Shown piece after piece: positions 19,101 to 27,373 of a DNA stretch of 64,000 nucleotides. Below the pieces are notes generated by a model, which saw only the letters and a program-made list of their open reading frames with translations, made no database searches and was not told where the DNA came from. The stretch's first letter is position 1; each line of letters starts with the position of its first letter. A program made the position numbers and the translations under genes. The DNA comes from Dysgonamonadaceae bacterium (GTDB lineage: Bacteria > Bacteroidota > Bacteroidia > Bacteroidales > Azobacteroidaceae): contig JAITQA010000067.1 of the NCBI GenBank assembly GCA_031289145.1, positions 1 to 64,000 of the forward strand, in the 5' to 3' direction.

Positions 19101-19333
19101 CCGTTGTTCTTTCCTTTTTCCTCAACAGTAGCGCCAACAAGCGGTTCATTAGAAGCGTCCACAACAACACCACCGGCTGTGATGGTTTGTTGCTGAACAG
19201 ACATTACGACCGTGTTTTCCGAAATGAGAGAATCAGCCATTGCATAGTTTCCTCCCACAAAAAAACCGGTCACTAAAATTGCCGTCAAGAATTTGTTGCG
19301 CGGCAATCGTTTCCTTTTGTGTTCTTTGTTCAT
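16109..19333 (-). CDS. SusC/RagA family TonB-linked outer-membrane transporter
   Basis: TonB-dependent outer-membrane barrel of 1074 aa that imports glycan fragments together with SusD. After a signal region (about 1-33) comes a carboxypeptidase-D regulatory-like domain (TITAGGVVVDASNEPLVGATV near 50-70), the TonB-box/plug region (LDELVVVGYGVQKK near 127-140), a plug domain (GLGTNGNNTPLYVVDGVPG, DIESIDVLKDAASAAIYG) and the beta barrel ending in an aromatic-terminated strand. Length is typical. A -7 box lies 30 nt upstream, and the ROK operon diverges from the same intergenic region, so the two halves may be regulated together. No HTCS, SusR or ECF sigma/anti-sigma gene is adjacent. Confidence 0.96.
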   Translation of the reverse strand: MNKEHKRKRLPRNKFLTAILVTGFFVGGNYAMADSLISENTVVMSVQQQTITAGGVVVDASNEPLVGATVEEKGKNNGTYSGLDGKFSLSVQSDATLVISYLGFKTQEVKAGADLKIILLEDNNLLDELVVVGYGVQKKKLVTGATVQVKGEDIAKLNTSSILGALQSQAPGVEITQTSGFIGDGFKVNIRGLGTNGNNTPLYVVDGVPGASIDALSPNDIESIDVLKDAASAAIYGVQAANGVILVTTKKGKKGKFDVAYSAYYGVQNLYKIPTILNAEEYMLIQDESQIINGLPAYNWANFLPTADVTAIQNGSWTGTNWLKEIINKNAPTQSHSISITSGTDRTSTAMGISYLSQEATMGVPDAMPDLQKVNFRLNTDQVIFKQKDFDLLKVGETLNYRYQEMNGTVPRDDIYWNSVHNMIIMSPLMHAYNADGNYYILADQTADGYNWDVSNSANKNPIAYMDYTGNQNVSKSYGLQASAYIELQPIKNLKFRSQYGYNFGASSYRAYTPAHQPLSSTVLGGIDRVSQSQSVGHSWTLDNTLNYVFDLEGGHNFDVLLGQSMSKSGYGESISGANTESSFTDYDHAYLSNVPGKTVVSLTGAPYGFSSLASFFGRVNYNYQEKYLASLIMRADASSVFARGHRWGYFPSVSAGWVISNEDFWKDAKGGIDFLKLRLSYGQNGNSRVTGNQHLALITTSGTLGYPFGNSMGDPAVASYPMRLTNPNLKWEVQTMIDLGLDARFLQERLSFEFDFYQRKTTGWLLTPPIPVYLGSGAAYANGGDVKNTGFETIFRWNDHVGKDFTYGANLSLGFNKNEVVKIANENGYINGSPGILWGTAPESYRIEVGQPMGFFYGYKTAGVWQTQKQIDEYAGAKLGSPEPGDLIWVDANQDGVIDTDDRTKIGNPHPAMTLGFSLNVGYKGFDLAVTTYGAFGHQIMKCYRDFVSSPLNNYTTDVFNRWHGEGTSNKLPKLSSSSSTNYSYISDIYVEDGDYLKIKNITLGYDFKRLLPNVPVQQLKIYVTAQNLFTFTDYSGMDPEIGYSAGDSYTKGIDLGFYPSARTYMIGVNIKF

Positions 19334-19362
19334 AGATATTATATTATTTTCTTTTCGTGAGG

Positions 19363-19370
19363 CAAAGGTA
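19363..19370 (-). promoter_or_regulatory. -7 box of susC operon
   Basis: TACCTTTG on the minus strand, 29 nt before the susC start codon. A clear -33 TTTG is not visible, which is common for activator-dependent promoters. Confidence 0.55.
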
Positions 19371-19456
19371 TTAATTTATTTCGTATTCTTAACCTTTTTT
19401 TATCGCTTTTTTTAAATACCTGTGTAATTAAATACTCTAATATCCGGAATTATTAC

Positions 19457-19464
19457 TACTTTTG
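19457..19464 (+). promoter_or_regulatory. -7 box of the ROK-GH9 operon
   Basis: TACTTTTG on the plus strand, 29 nt before the ROK start. It lies 87 bp from the divergent susC box, with AT-rich sequence between them where a shared regulator could bind. Confidence 0.6.
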
Positions 19465-19493
19465 CGACATTAAATCTTAAATTTACTAAACAA

Positions 19494-20441
19494 ATGGCGA
19501 CAATAGGGATAGACTTGGGTGGAACAAAAATAAACGGAGCTGTTTTCGACGAAGACGGGAATATGCGCTGTAAAAGCGTTCATCTATTGGAAAAACGACA
19601 GGGCAAGGAAGTCGGTCAATTGCTGATTCAAACCCTTGACGAATTATTTCAATGCGCCGAAGCGCCGTCAATAGAAGCGGTCGGAATCTGTGTGCCGGGA
19701 ATCAGTCATAGAAAAACGGGCTGTGTGTGGGCGCCGAACATAAACGGATGGGAAAACTATCCTTTGCAGGAAGAAATCGAACAGCATCTCCGGGATAGGA
19801 ATATCCGGGTGAAAATAGCCAGCGACCGCAGTTGTTACATATTGGGCGAAACCTGGAAAGGCGCGGCAAAAGGTGTGAAAAACGCTGTTTTTATCGCCGT
19901 CGGTACAGGTATCGGCATGGGTATCCTGATTGACGGACGCATCTTGCACGGTCATGCCGATATTGCAGGCGCGGCCGGTTGGTTGGCTTTAGACATGAAA
20001 TTTGAGGAAGATTACGTCCGTTACGGCTGTTTCGAGCGCAATGCTTCGGGCGACGGGATTGCCCGCTGTGCACAACAAATATTGAAAGAAGGCGTTTTAT
20101 TCAAGGAAAGTATTTTGTATACAAAAGAAACGGATGCAATTACCGCCCACGATGTATTCGACGCTTGGGAGAAAAACGACCCCCTGGCCGGGTCTGTTAT
20201 TGAGAAAGCGACAAAAATGTGGGGAATGGCGGCGGCTAATATTGTGAGCCTTTTCAATCCGGAGATAATTATCTGGGGAGGGGGTGTTTTTGGGCCTGCC
20301 ACCCAACAGATAGATGCAATCTACCGGGAGGCGTGCCGGTGGGCGCAACCGATAGCCATCAAGCAGGTAGTATTTGAGAAATCGCAATTATGCGGCGATG
20401 CAGGACTGTATGGGGCCGGATATTTAGCAATTTCAGAATAA
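19494..20441 (+). CDS. ROK family sugar kinase-like protein, atypical
   Basis: ROK family member of 315 aa, first gene of a five-gene operon. It probably phosphorylates the imported sugar in the cytosol. Seen are the phosphate-binding DLGGTK (7-12), the catalytic-base Asp in SDRSC (Asp111), and the glycine-rich GTGIGMGILIDG (138-149). Two usual ROK features are missing: the ExGH motif is replaced by AGAAGW (158-163), and the CxCGxxGC zinc cluster by a lone YGCFE (177-181). It is therefore either a divergent kinase subgroup or a changed function. No DNA-binding domain is present, so it is not a NagC-type repressor. Confidence 0.82.
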   Translation: MATIGIDLGGTKINGAVFDEDGNMRCKSVHLLEKRQGKEVGQLLIQTLDELFQCAEAPSIEAVGICVPGISHRKTGCVWAPNINGWENYPLQEEIEQHLRDRNIRVKIASDRSCYILGETWKGAAKGVKNAVFIAVGTGIGMGILIDGRILHGHADIAGAAGWLALDMKFEEDYVRYGCFERNASGDGIARCAQQILKEGVLFKESILYTKETDAITAHDVFDAWEKNDPLAGSVIEKATKMWGMAAANIVSLFNPEIIIWGGGVFGPATQQIDAIYREACRWAQPIAIKQVVFEKSQLCGDAGLYGAGYLAISE

Positions 20442-20459
20442 ATAGATAAAAAAGAACTT

Positions 20460-21581
20460 ATGTATAATAAAAATTTGGTTTTTACGGCCGCTTGCGCCGG
20501 ACTGGCTTTTTTCGGCGTGACGATGCTGGCCTTAGGCCCTATCCTTTCGCAGTTGGGCGAAGGTGCGAATGCCTTGCCGGCTACCCTGTCTGTGGGGATT
20601 ATTGCAGGGACGGTTTTGTTCGGGCCGGTGGTTGACAAATTCGGTTACAAATGGCTGTTGATTGCCGGTTCGCTACTTGCGCTCATGGGCATTCAGGGAT
20701 TGGCTCATTTTGAAAACATCACGGCGCTTCACACCGCCATGCTGATGCTGGGTATCGGCGGGGGAATCCTCAACGGCGAAACGAACGCTTTGGTGGCCGA
20801 CATCTACGACGACAGCCAACGAGGCATGCGGTTGAGCGTTCTCGGCGCTTTTTATTGTGTGGGCGCTTTGTCGTGGACTTTATTGAATTATTTCATTCCT
20901 GCTTATCAACTGCCGCTTCACTATGTATCTGTTGTGATGGTCTTGTTTATCGCGCTGTTTGTTTCCATCCGGTTTCCGGAAGCAAAACCGCAAGGCGGCG
21001 GATCGCTTAAAAAATCGTTGCGCCTGCTGAAAAGCGTTTCATTGATTCTGTTTGCTTTCCTCCTGTTTTTTCAGAGTGGATTTGAGGGTATATTGGGCAG
21101 TTTCACGGTGAAATACCTGGAAAATACCCACGCGGCGGAGACTGCCGCCGCTACGCTTTCGCTGACCAGCTTTACAATTGGTATGTTTATCGGGCGATTG
21201 TGCCTGGGCGTCGCCATGAAAAAACTGAAAGACAGTGCAACGCTTTATCTGTACCTGTCCGTAGCGCTTGTCGGCGTGATAGTATTGTCATTTGCACCGA
21301 ATATTCTGCTGGTTTACGCCGCAACGGCGCTCATGGGTTTTGGTGTGGGCGCTACTTATCCGGTCGTTTTCAATTACCTCGGAGGCGCTTTCAAGGAGTT
21401 GTCGGGTACCGTCTTTTCGATTGCTATTTTCATTGCGTTGTGGGGACAATTCTCTTTCAACAAAGTGACCGGCGCTTTTTTCAACAAGGGCGATTTCGAT
21501 TATTTCCCGGCAACATTGGCATTGGCAATTGTCATGATGATGATTTTGTTGCCTTTAGCCAAGGGTAAAATTAAAAAATAA
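20460..21581 (+). CDS. MFS transporter, sugar importer type
   Basis: Inner-membrane major facilitator of 373 aa with about 12 hydrophobic helices. GPVVDKFGYKWLL near residues 55-67 matches the MFS loop 2-3 signature (G-x3-D-x-x-G), and RLCLGVAMKKLKD near 242-254 matches its repeat in the second half. It begins 18 bp after the ROK gene. In this setting it likely carries the mono- or disaccharide released by GH9/GH18 into the cytosol as a proton or sodium symporter. The substrate is not known. Confidence 0.86.
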   Translation: MYNKNLVFTAACAGLAFFGVTMLALGPILSQLGEGANALPATLSVGIIAGTVLFGPVVDKFGYKWLLIAGSLLALMGIQGLAHFENITALHTAMLMLGIGGGILNGETNALVADIYDDSQRGMRLSVLGAFYCVGALSWTLLNYFIPAYQLPLHYVSVVMVLFIALFVSIRFPEAKPQGGGSLKKSLRLLKSVSLILFAFLLFFQSGFEGILGSFTVKYLENTHAAETAAATLSLTSFTIGMFIGRLCLGVAMKKLKDSATLYLYLSVALVGVIVLSFAPNILLVYAATALMGFGVGATYPVVFNYLGGAFKELSGTVFSIAIFIALWGQFSFNKVTGAFFNKGDFDYFPATLALAIVMMMILLPLAKGKIKK

Positions 21582-21625
21582 GACAAACAAATATAAAATT
21601 TACAAACTAAATAAAAGATTAAAAA

Positions 21626-22387
21626 ATGTTAGCATTAGAATGGTTGGCAAATGCCCGTGGCATTATGCAAAAGATTGAAGAAACGCAGTTAGAAAATATC
21701 CGGATGGCGGCGACAGCAATGGCTGATTGCATCGAAAAAAACCATTGGGTACACACTTTCGGTTGTGGTCACGCCACGATTCCCGTCGAAGAAATGTATC
21801 CTCGTATCGGTGGATTTGTGGGTTTTCATCCGATAGTGGAACTTCCGATGACTTTCTTTACAGGAATTACCGGGCAAATGGGGATTCATCAGTTTTTATT
21901 CCTCGAAAGAGCGGAAGGTTACGGCAATGCCATTATGAAAAATTATCATTTTGAAAAAGAAGATTGTATGTGGATTTTTTCGCATACGGGTATTAATAAC
22001 GTGAACATTGACGTCGCTTTACGCGCCAAAGAATTGGGCATGAAAGTTATTGTGTTCGGTTCGGCTGCCGAAGCACAAGGGAAAACGACCCGTCATCCGA
22101 GCGGTAAAACCATTTTTGAGATAGCGGATATTGTGGTGGATTCGTGCGTTCCGGTAGTCGATGCTTCCGTTGTATTGAAAAATCATCAGGATAAAATAGG
22201 TCCTGTTTCCACGCATGCATTTGTTACATTAGTATGGATGACCATTACTACCTGTGCCGAAATATTGGCCGACCGGGGCGTAAAACTCTACATTCACCCT
22301 TCGCACAATGTGCCGGGCGATACAACAGCTCACGAACGTTTAGATGCTTGTCTGGCCGAATACAAACGGAAAGTGGCTACTGTTTGA
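21626..22387 (+). CDS. SIS-domain phosphosugar-binding protein (UPF0309-like)
   Basis: A 253-aa protein with a sugar isomerase (SIS) domain. An N-terminal helical part precedes HTFGCGHATIPVEEM (around 45-59), then IFSHTGINNVNIDVALRAKELG (about 116-137), the classic SIS phosphosugar loop region, and GKTTRHPSGKTIFEIADIVVD, a pattern of the UPF0309 group. SIS domains isomerise or bind phosphorylated sugars; amino-sugar examples include GlmS, AgaS and MurQ. It follows the ROK kinase and MFS genes, which fits work on the phosphorylated product. The exact reaction is unknown. Confidence 0.82.
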   Translation: MLALEWLANARGIMQKIEETQLENIRMAATAMADCIEKNHWVHTFGCGHATIPVEEMYPRIGGFVGFHPIVELPMTFFTGITGQMGIHQFLFLERAEGYGNAIMKNYHFEKEDCMWIFSHTGINNVNIDVALRAKELGMKVIVFGSAAEAQGKTTRHPSGKTIFEIADIVVDSCVPVVDASVVLKNHQDKIGPVSTHAFVTLVWMTITTCAEILADRGVKLYIHPSHNVPGDTTAHERLDACLAEYKRKVATV

Positions 22388-22395
22388 TTTTGCTT

Positions 22396-23166
22396 ATGAA
22401 CGTTTCCAAAGACAGCAAACCTTTTGATTTGCAATCGGCCACATGGCGTGACGTGAAGGAAGGCGGGTATTCTTTTGCTGTGTTGCCGTGGGGCGCCACA
22501 GAGCCGCATAATTACCATTTGCCTTATCTGACCGATTGGCATATCGCCCATGACATTGCCGTGGACGCCGTGAGCAAAGCTGAAAAAAAGTATGGGGTAC
22601 GGGGGATGATACTTCCCCCTATCCCTTTGGGAGCGCAAAATCCGGGACAAAAAGAACTGCCTTTCTGCATCCATACCCGCTACGAAACGCAACGCATGGT
22701 ATTGACCGACATCGTCGACTCGCTCCAATGTCAGGGTATACGATTATTGGTGCTGTTGAACGGTCACGGGGGGAACGGATTCAAACCGATGGTGCGGGAT
22801 ATGGCTTTCGATTATCCTGAAATGACGATTGTTTGCGTGGACTGGTTTGCCGTAGAACCGCAAAAAAATCATTTTGAGATTTTTGACGACCATGCCGGTG
22901 AAATGGAAACCTCCGTCATGATGCATTATCATCCCGAACTTGTACAATTAGACAAAGCCGGAGACGGAGCAAGTACACCATTCAATCTGGAAGGATTAAA
23001 CAACAAAGTGGGATGGGTTCCCCGCCATTGGGGAAAAACAACAAAAGATACAGGCGTGGGTGACCCGCGAAAATCGACCGCCGAAAAAGGCCGGCTATTT
23101 GCAGAAATCGTTACGGATAAAATCGCCAAACTTTTTGAAGAATTGGCCACAAAAAGCATTTATTAA
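22396..23166 (+). CDS. Creatininase-family amidohydrolase
   Basis: A 256-aa metal-dependent hydrolase of the creatininase family. The ATG at 22396 is 8 bp after the SIS stop and removes an implausible overlap from a longer frame. Likely metal ligands are in PWGATEPHNYHLP (31-43; Glu36, His38), TDWHIAHD (Asp47), NGHGGN (His124) and DHAGEMETS (165-173). Family members open cyclic amides or split amide bonds in diverse pathways. In a sugar operon with GH18 and GH9 genes, de-N-acylation of an amino sugar or sugar-lactam opening is an attractive guess, but that is inference. No signal peptide, so it is cytosolic. Confidence 0.85.
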   Translation: MNVSKDSKPFDLQSATWRDVKEGGYSFAVLPWGATEPHNYHLPYLTDWHIAHDIAVDAVSKAEKKYGVRGMILPPIPLGAQNPGQKELPFCIHTRYETQRMVLTDIVDSLQCQGIRLLVLLNGHGGNGFKPMVRDMAFDYPEMTIVCVDWFAVEPQKNHFEIFDDHAGEMETSVMMHYHPELVQLDKAGDGASTPFNLEGLNNKVGWVPRHWGKTTKDTGVGDPRKSTAEKGRLFAEIVTDKIAKLFEELATKSIY

Positions 23167-23179
23167 AAATTACTATCTT

Positions 23180-24970
23180 ATGAAAAAGAATTATTTACTC
23201 CTGCTGTGCTTGATTTGCACAGTCGTAACATACGGACAAGACAGGTCGTGGGTCAGGATCAATCAAGTGGGATACCTGCCCGAAAGTATAAAAGTCGCTG
23301 TATTTATATCGGAAAAAAATTCACAAGACTTTTCCTTTACAGTAAAAGAAGCGACGAACAATCGCACGGTACTGAAAGGCGCCGGAGTAGCCGCCAACGC
23401 CGAGAGATGGGGCATGAAACAGGCCTTACGCCTGCCTTTCTCGGAAATAAAAAAGAATGGAAAATATTATGTGGAATGTAACGGCGTTCGATCGCCCGTT
23501 TTTGAAATCAACGAAAACGTGTATGACGGCGCGGCTGATTTCATTTTGCACTATATGCGGCAACAACGCTGCGGCTACAATCCTTTTTTGGATACGCTTT
23601 GCCATCAACACGACGGCTATATCGTAGACCATCCTACACGCACGGGCGAACACATTGACGTTCGCGGCGGTTGGCACGATGCTTCCGACTATCTGCAATA
23701 CCTTCCCACCTCGGCTAACGCCACTTTCCAGATGCTTTTCGCCTGGCAACAAACACCCGACCCGACTATCTTCAAAGACGAATACGACGCTGCGGGAAAG
23801 AAAGGGGCAAACGGTATCCCCGATATTCTCGACGAAGCGCGTTGGGGATTGGACTGGATGATTCGCATGAATCCGGATTCAGCCCTTATGTTCAATCAAA
23901 TAGCTGACGACCGCGACCATGCCAATTTCCGCAATCCTGCTCATGATCAGGTGGATTATGGTTATGGGCCGGGGACAGGCCGTCCGGTCTATCCGGTAAC
24001 AGGCAAACCGCAGGGATTGCGCGAACATAAAAACCGTTCGACCGGCGTTTCTTCATCGGCGGCCAAATACGCATCCGCATTTGCATTGGGCGCAACGATA
24101 TTCAAGGAGATAGACCCCGCAATGGCGCAGTTGCTGCAAGAAAAGACAGCGCCCGCTTACAGTTATGCGGAAGCGATTCCGGGAAATAACCAGACGGCTT
24201 GTACCGTTTCTCCTTATTTCTACGAAGAAGATAACTGGGTGGACGACATGGAATTGGCCGCTGCCACAAAATATACCGTCACCCAAGACGAAAAATGGCT
24301 GAAGAAAGCCGACTACTGGGGACAACTCGAAGAAGTGACGCCCTGGATGGAGCTGGGACGCGCACGTCATTATCAGTTTTATCCGTTTATCAACCTGGGA
24401 CATTATTATCTTGCCCGCTCGGAAAACCAAACGGTCGGCGAAAAATATACCAATTATATGAAGAAAGGATTGGAATTGTTGAAAAAACGCGCCGATGAAT
24501 ACAGCGATCCTTTCCTCAATGGCGTCCCGTTTATCTGGTGCTCCAATAACTTGGTGACTGCCGCCGTTACGCACTCCATGCTTTACAACGAAGTATCGGG
24601 CGATGCAACTTTCCTCGAAATGGAAGCCGCACTTCGGGATTGGCTGTTCGGCTGTAATCCCTGGGGCACTTCCATGATTTGCGGTTATCCGGAAAAGGCT
24701 GATTTTCCCGCTTATCCTCATGCGTATATTTCCGAAGTATTGCATGTCATTCCGGAGGGCGGATTGGTGGATGGGCCGATCTACAAATCCACTTATGAAT
24801 CGCTACTCGGTATTCATTTAAGCAGGGAGGATACCTATGCGCCTTTTCAATTCGGCGCAGCCGTTTATCACGACGATTCGGGCGATTATTCGTCAAACGA
24901 ACCGACAATGGATGGCACGGCCAGTTTGAGTTATCTCTTGTCAACCTTGGAAAAAAGGGGAAAAAAATAA
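23180..24970 (+). CDS. GH9 family glycosidase with cellulase Ig-like domain
   Basis: Secreted glycoside hydrolase family 9 enzyme of 596 aa. The start at 23180 gives a signal peptide (MKKNYLLLLCLICTVVTYGQ). An N-terminal Ig-like CelD_N domain (about 24-110, opening WVRINQVGYLP) precedes the alpha6 barrel. Catalytic pieces are GGWHDASDY (Asp167 and Asp170 as nucleophile-water activators) and the late acid Glu574 in NEPTMDG. Most GH9 enzymes are endoglucanases; a subgroup with the Ig domain includes exo-beta-glucosaminidases in chitin-sugar loci. It closes the operon 13 bp after the creatininase-family gene. Its last 40 bp overlap the convergent acyltransferase gene. Confidence 0.9.
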   Translation: MKKNYLLLLCLICTVVTYGQDRSWVRINQVGYLPESIKVAVFISEKNSQDFSFTVKEATNNRTVLKGAGVAANAERWGMKQALRLPFSEIKKNGKYYVECNGVRSPVFEINENVYDGAADFILHYMRQQRCGYNPFLDTLCHQHDGYIVDHPTRTGEHIDVRGGWHDASDYLQYLPTSANATFQMLFAWQQTPDPTIFKDEYDAAGKKGANGIPDILDEARWGLDWMIRMNPDSALMFNQIADDRDHANFRNPAHDQVDYGYGPGTGRPVYPVTGKPQGLREHKNRSTGVSSSAAKYASAFALGATIFKEIDPAMAQLLQEKTAPAYSYAEAIPGNNQTACTVSPYFYEEDNWVDDMELAAATKYTVTQDEKWLKKADYWGQLEEVTPWMELGRARHYQFYPFINLGHYYLARSENQTVGEKYTNYMKKGLELLKKRADEYSDPFLNGVPFIWCSNNLVTAAVTHSMLYNEVSGDATFLEMEAALRDWLFGCNPWGTSMICGYPEKADFPAYPHAYISEVLHVIPEGGLVDGPIYKSTYESLLGIHLSREDTYAPFQFGAAVYHDDSGDYSSNEPTMDGTASLSYLLSTLEKRGKK

Positions 24971-25929
24971 GAAAATGGGTTTAATAATATTCGAAATATC
25001 TCAAATCGCGCAAATATCGTAATAATAAAAAATAGCAAACACAGCACGGCTATCACCATATAGAATGGCTCCGGAGATATATTGTAATATTCCATCGCTT
25101 TGTGAATTAAAACTAAAAGCGGTCCATGATAAATGTAATACAATAGTACATTTTTTCCTTTTGTGTGCATACCTTTTATATCGGGAATGATATTTACGAA
25201 ACAATAAATCATTGCAAAGGCCAGCAACAGAGTCATTATCCGCATGAAAGAAGCGAGGAAAGCATTACCGATATAAATATAAGGATAACTACCATATAGC
25301 AGTTTTTGCATACTGTTGAAACGAGAAATACTAAAATAACAAGCGATTAAAACAAAAAACAAGAACACAAAACTACTCCATTTCGCTTTCGAACGTATTG
25401 AAATTATATCTTTTTCTGTGGAATATACGCCGACAAGAAAAAACGGAAAGAAAACCAGCGTTCGGGATATAGCAAAAATTGCACTGCCGTCGGGAATAAA
25501 TCCGATAGCAAAAGACAAGAAAACAGATAAAACAAAAAACTGAACTTTGGATAAACGGGAAACAAAAAGAAAACTTAATAGCTTCCAGCAACAAAGGCTT
25601 ACCAAATACCAAAGTGTCCAATAAGGCGTTATTAAATCAATCGGAGAAAATGTATTGTTAATTATTCCGGGAAGAATAAACCAGGCAATTTGAATAATTA
25701 AAAAAGTTTCAAATAATTTCAATACGTTTTTATTAAGTTTGTTCCGATCCTGCGACTTACTGAAGTATCCTGAAATAAAAGCGAAAAGCGGCATGTGAAA
25801 TGTATAAATAAATAGATAAATCCATTTATATAAATCATTCCCCTGAAGATATTCTTCGATAACATGTCCGAAAATTACCATCAGTATAAGAATAATTTTT
25901 AATGAATCAAAATAGCCGTCTCGCTTCAT
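24931..25929 (-). CDS. Acyltransferase family 3 membrane protein
   Basis: Integral membrane O-acyltransferase-like protein, 332 aa, about 10 hydrophobic helices. The family hallmark is an early histidine in the first helix region (VIFGHVIEEY, His22) and the FHMPLFAFISGYF segment near 44-56, typical of OafA/NodX/WecH-type enzymes that acetylate surface sugars. The gene is much more AT-rich than its neighbours and stands alone, hinting at separate ancestry. Its 3' end overlaps the GH9 gene by 40 bp tail to tail. The sugar or glycan target is unknown. Confidence 0.85.
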   Translation of the reverse strand: MKRDGYFDSLKIILILMVIFGHVIEEYLQGNDLYKWIYLFIYTFHMPLFAFISGYFSKSQDRNKLNKNVLKLFETFLIIQIAWFILPGIINNTFSPIDLITPYWTLWYLVSLCCWKLLSFLFVSRLSKVQFFVLSVFLSFAIGFIPDGSAIFAISRTLVFFPFFLVGVYSTEKDIISIRSKAKWSSFVFLFFVLIACYFSISRFNSMQKLLYGSYPYIYIGNAFLASFMRIMTLLLAFAMIYCFVNIIPDIKGMHTKGKNVLLYYIYHGPLLVLIHKAMEYYNISPEPFYMVIAVLCLLFFIITIFARFEIFRILLNPFSYFFPLFSKVDKR

Positions 25930-25992
25930 ATTTTGGATTCACCTTATTTTCATTACCGCAGGTAAGCGACAGCCTAGCCTGCGGAAGCAAAA

Positions 25993-26020
25993 CCCCCGGT
26001 ATCAGATATGATGCCGGGGG
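25993..26020 (-). terminator. Rho-independent terminator of the thrS-rplT operon
   Basis: The stem CCCCCGGTATC (25993-26003) pairs with GATGCCGGGGG (26010-26020) with one G-T pair. On the minus strand the hairpin is followed by TTTTG. It lies 42 bp after the rplT stop codon. Confidence 0.8.
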
Positions 26021-26061
26021 AATCTCACGTTGTAAGGTGCGAGAAAGGATTAAAAAACTTA

Positions 26062-26406
26062 TTATTTCACTTTGTCCACAATAGCTTTAAAAGCTTCCGG
26101 ATGGTTTACCGCCAGGTCTGCAAGTACCTTGCGGTTGATTTCTATCCCGTTTTTATGCAATGCACCCATCAACTGGGAATAAGAAGTCCCTTCCAAACGG
26201 GCGGCAGCGTTGATACGCTGAATCCACAGTGCGCGGAAGTTACGTTTCTTGGCTCTCCGGTCGCGGAATGCATAAGTTAAACCTTTTTCCCATGTATTTT
26301 TGGCGACTGTCCATACGTTTTTCCTTGCGCCATAATACCCTCTTGTCAATTTGAGGATTCTTTTTCTTTTAGCTCTTGAAGCTACATGATTAACCGATCT
26401 AGGCAT
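26062..26406 (-). CDS. rplT: 50S ribosomal protein L20
   Basis: Ribosomal protein L20, 114 aa, needed for early 50S assembly by binding 23S rRNA. The sequence shows the L20 pattern: a basic N-terminus ([19 protein letters not shown]), [35 protein letters not shown] and the C-terminal [12 protein letters not shown]. Size is normal. It is last in the conserved thrS-infC-rpmI-rplT order, 99 bp after rpmI, with a strong terminator downstream. In other bacteria L20 represses this operon; no leader structure of that kind was resolved here. Confidence 0.97.
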   Translation of the reverse strand: MPRSVNHVASRAKRKRILKLTRGYYGARKNVWTVAKNTWEKGLTYAFRDRRAKKRNFRALWIQRINAAARLEGTSYSQLMGALHKNGIEINRKVLADLAVNHPEAFKAIVDKVK

Positions 26407-26505
26407 AATAAATAAATGTTTGTGAAAGTTAGCGCCGCTTTTTTACGGTCTTTGGTGCTAAATTTCTGTTAATAAATCTTTTTTTTGAAAATCACTAAGG
26501 ATAGA

Positions 26506-26703
26506 TTACTTCATTCCCAACATTTCCTTAACACTGTTTTCGTTCGACTTGCTAAGGATCGAAAAATGTGTCAATCTCCTCTTTTGCTTCTTCGTCTTCT
26601 TCGTTAGAATATGACTTTTGTAAGCGTGTTTTCTTTTGATTTTTCCTGTTCCGGTAAGAGCGAATCTTTTTTTGGCACCGGAATTAGTCTTCATTTTCGG
26701 CAT
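26506..26703 (-). CDS. rpmI: 50S ribosomal protein L35
   Basis: Ribosomal protein L35, 65 aa, very basic. The sequence opens [20 protein letters not shown] and contains [15 protein letters not shown], both standard for the family. It lies between infC (52 bp upstream) and rplT, in the usual order. Confidence 0.97.
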   Translation of the reverse strand: MPKMKTNSGAKKRFALTGTGKIKRKHAYKSHILTKKTKKQKRRLTHFSILSKSNENSVKEMLGMK

Positions 26704-26755
26704 TTTTGCTAATTTTATTTGTTTATATTAAAATGTATTTATCACATTATCTTTT

Positions 26756-27334
26756 TCATTCTTCGTTTTTCTCCGGTTTTATTAACGGCTTCTTTTGCAC
26801 GGCTCCTCCTCCCATTTTCTTGGGCGCCAGCATAATGATCATTTTCTTGCCTTCCAAAGCAGGCAACTGCTCCACTTTGGCACAACTTTCCAGATCACTG
26901 GCAAAACGAAGCAATAAAACTTCTCCCTGTTCTTTGAAAAGGATGGAACGACCTTTGAAAAACACGTATGCTTTCACTTTGGCACCCTCTTCCAAAAAAC
27001 TTTTCGCATGCTTCAACTTGAAATTATAGTCATGATCATCGGTCTGCGGACCAAAACGAATCTCTTTGACTACAATCTTCACGGACTTGGCTTTCTGCTC
27101 CTTTTGACGTTTCTTCTGTTGGTAGATGAATTTCTGGTAATCCGAAATCCTACAAACCGGCGGCACCGCATTAGGAGAAATCTCAATCAAATCCAAACTC
27201 TGGCTCTTGGCAATTTTTTGAGCATCTATGATCGGATAAACGCCTTGTTCAACATTATCTCCGACTAAACGAACCTCTTTTGCACGGATTTTTTCATTTA
27301 CCCGATACTGATCCCTAAGATTGTCTTTCTTCAT
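26756..27334 (-). CDS. infC: Translation initiation factor IF-3
   Basis: IF-3 keeps ribosomal subunits apart and checks start-codon pairing. The protein of 192 aa has the N-domain ([41 protein letters not shown]) and C-domain ([40 protein letters not shown]). The C-terminus has a Lys-rich tail ([11 protein letters not shown]) typical of Bacteroidota. It begins with ATG rather than the rare ATT used for feedback in enterobacteria. It lies 39 bp after thrS and is co-transcribed with rpmI and rplT. Confidence 0.97.
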   Translation of the reverse strand: MKKDNLRDQYRVNEKIRAKEVRLVGDNVEQGVYPIIDAQKIAKSQSLDLIEISPNAVPPVCRISDYQKFIYQQKKRQKEQKAKSVKIVVKEIRFGPQTDDHDYNFKLKHAKSFLEEGAKVKAYVFFKGRSILFKEQGEVLLLRFASDLESCAKVEQLPALEGKKMIIMLAPKKMGGGAVQKKPLIKPEKNEE

Positions 27335-27373
27335 TCAAAAATGTCTGTCACTTTTATGTAATTTTATTGTATT

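Noticed and set aside
22234..22395. Upstream extension of the creatininase-family gene
   Set aside because: It would run through the end of the SIS-domain gene and gives non-family residues. The ATG at 22396 aligns with the usual family start.
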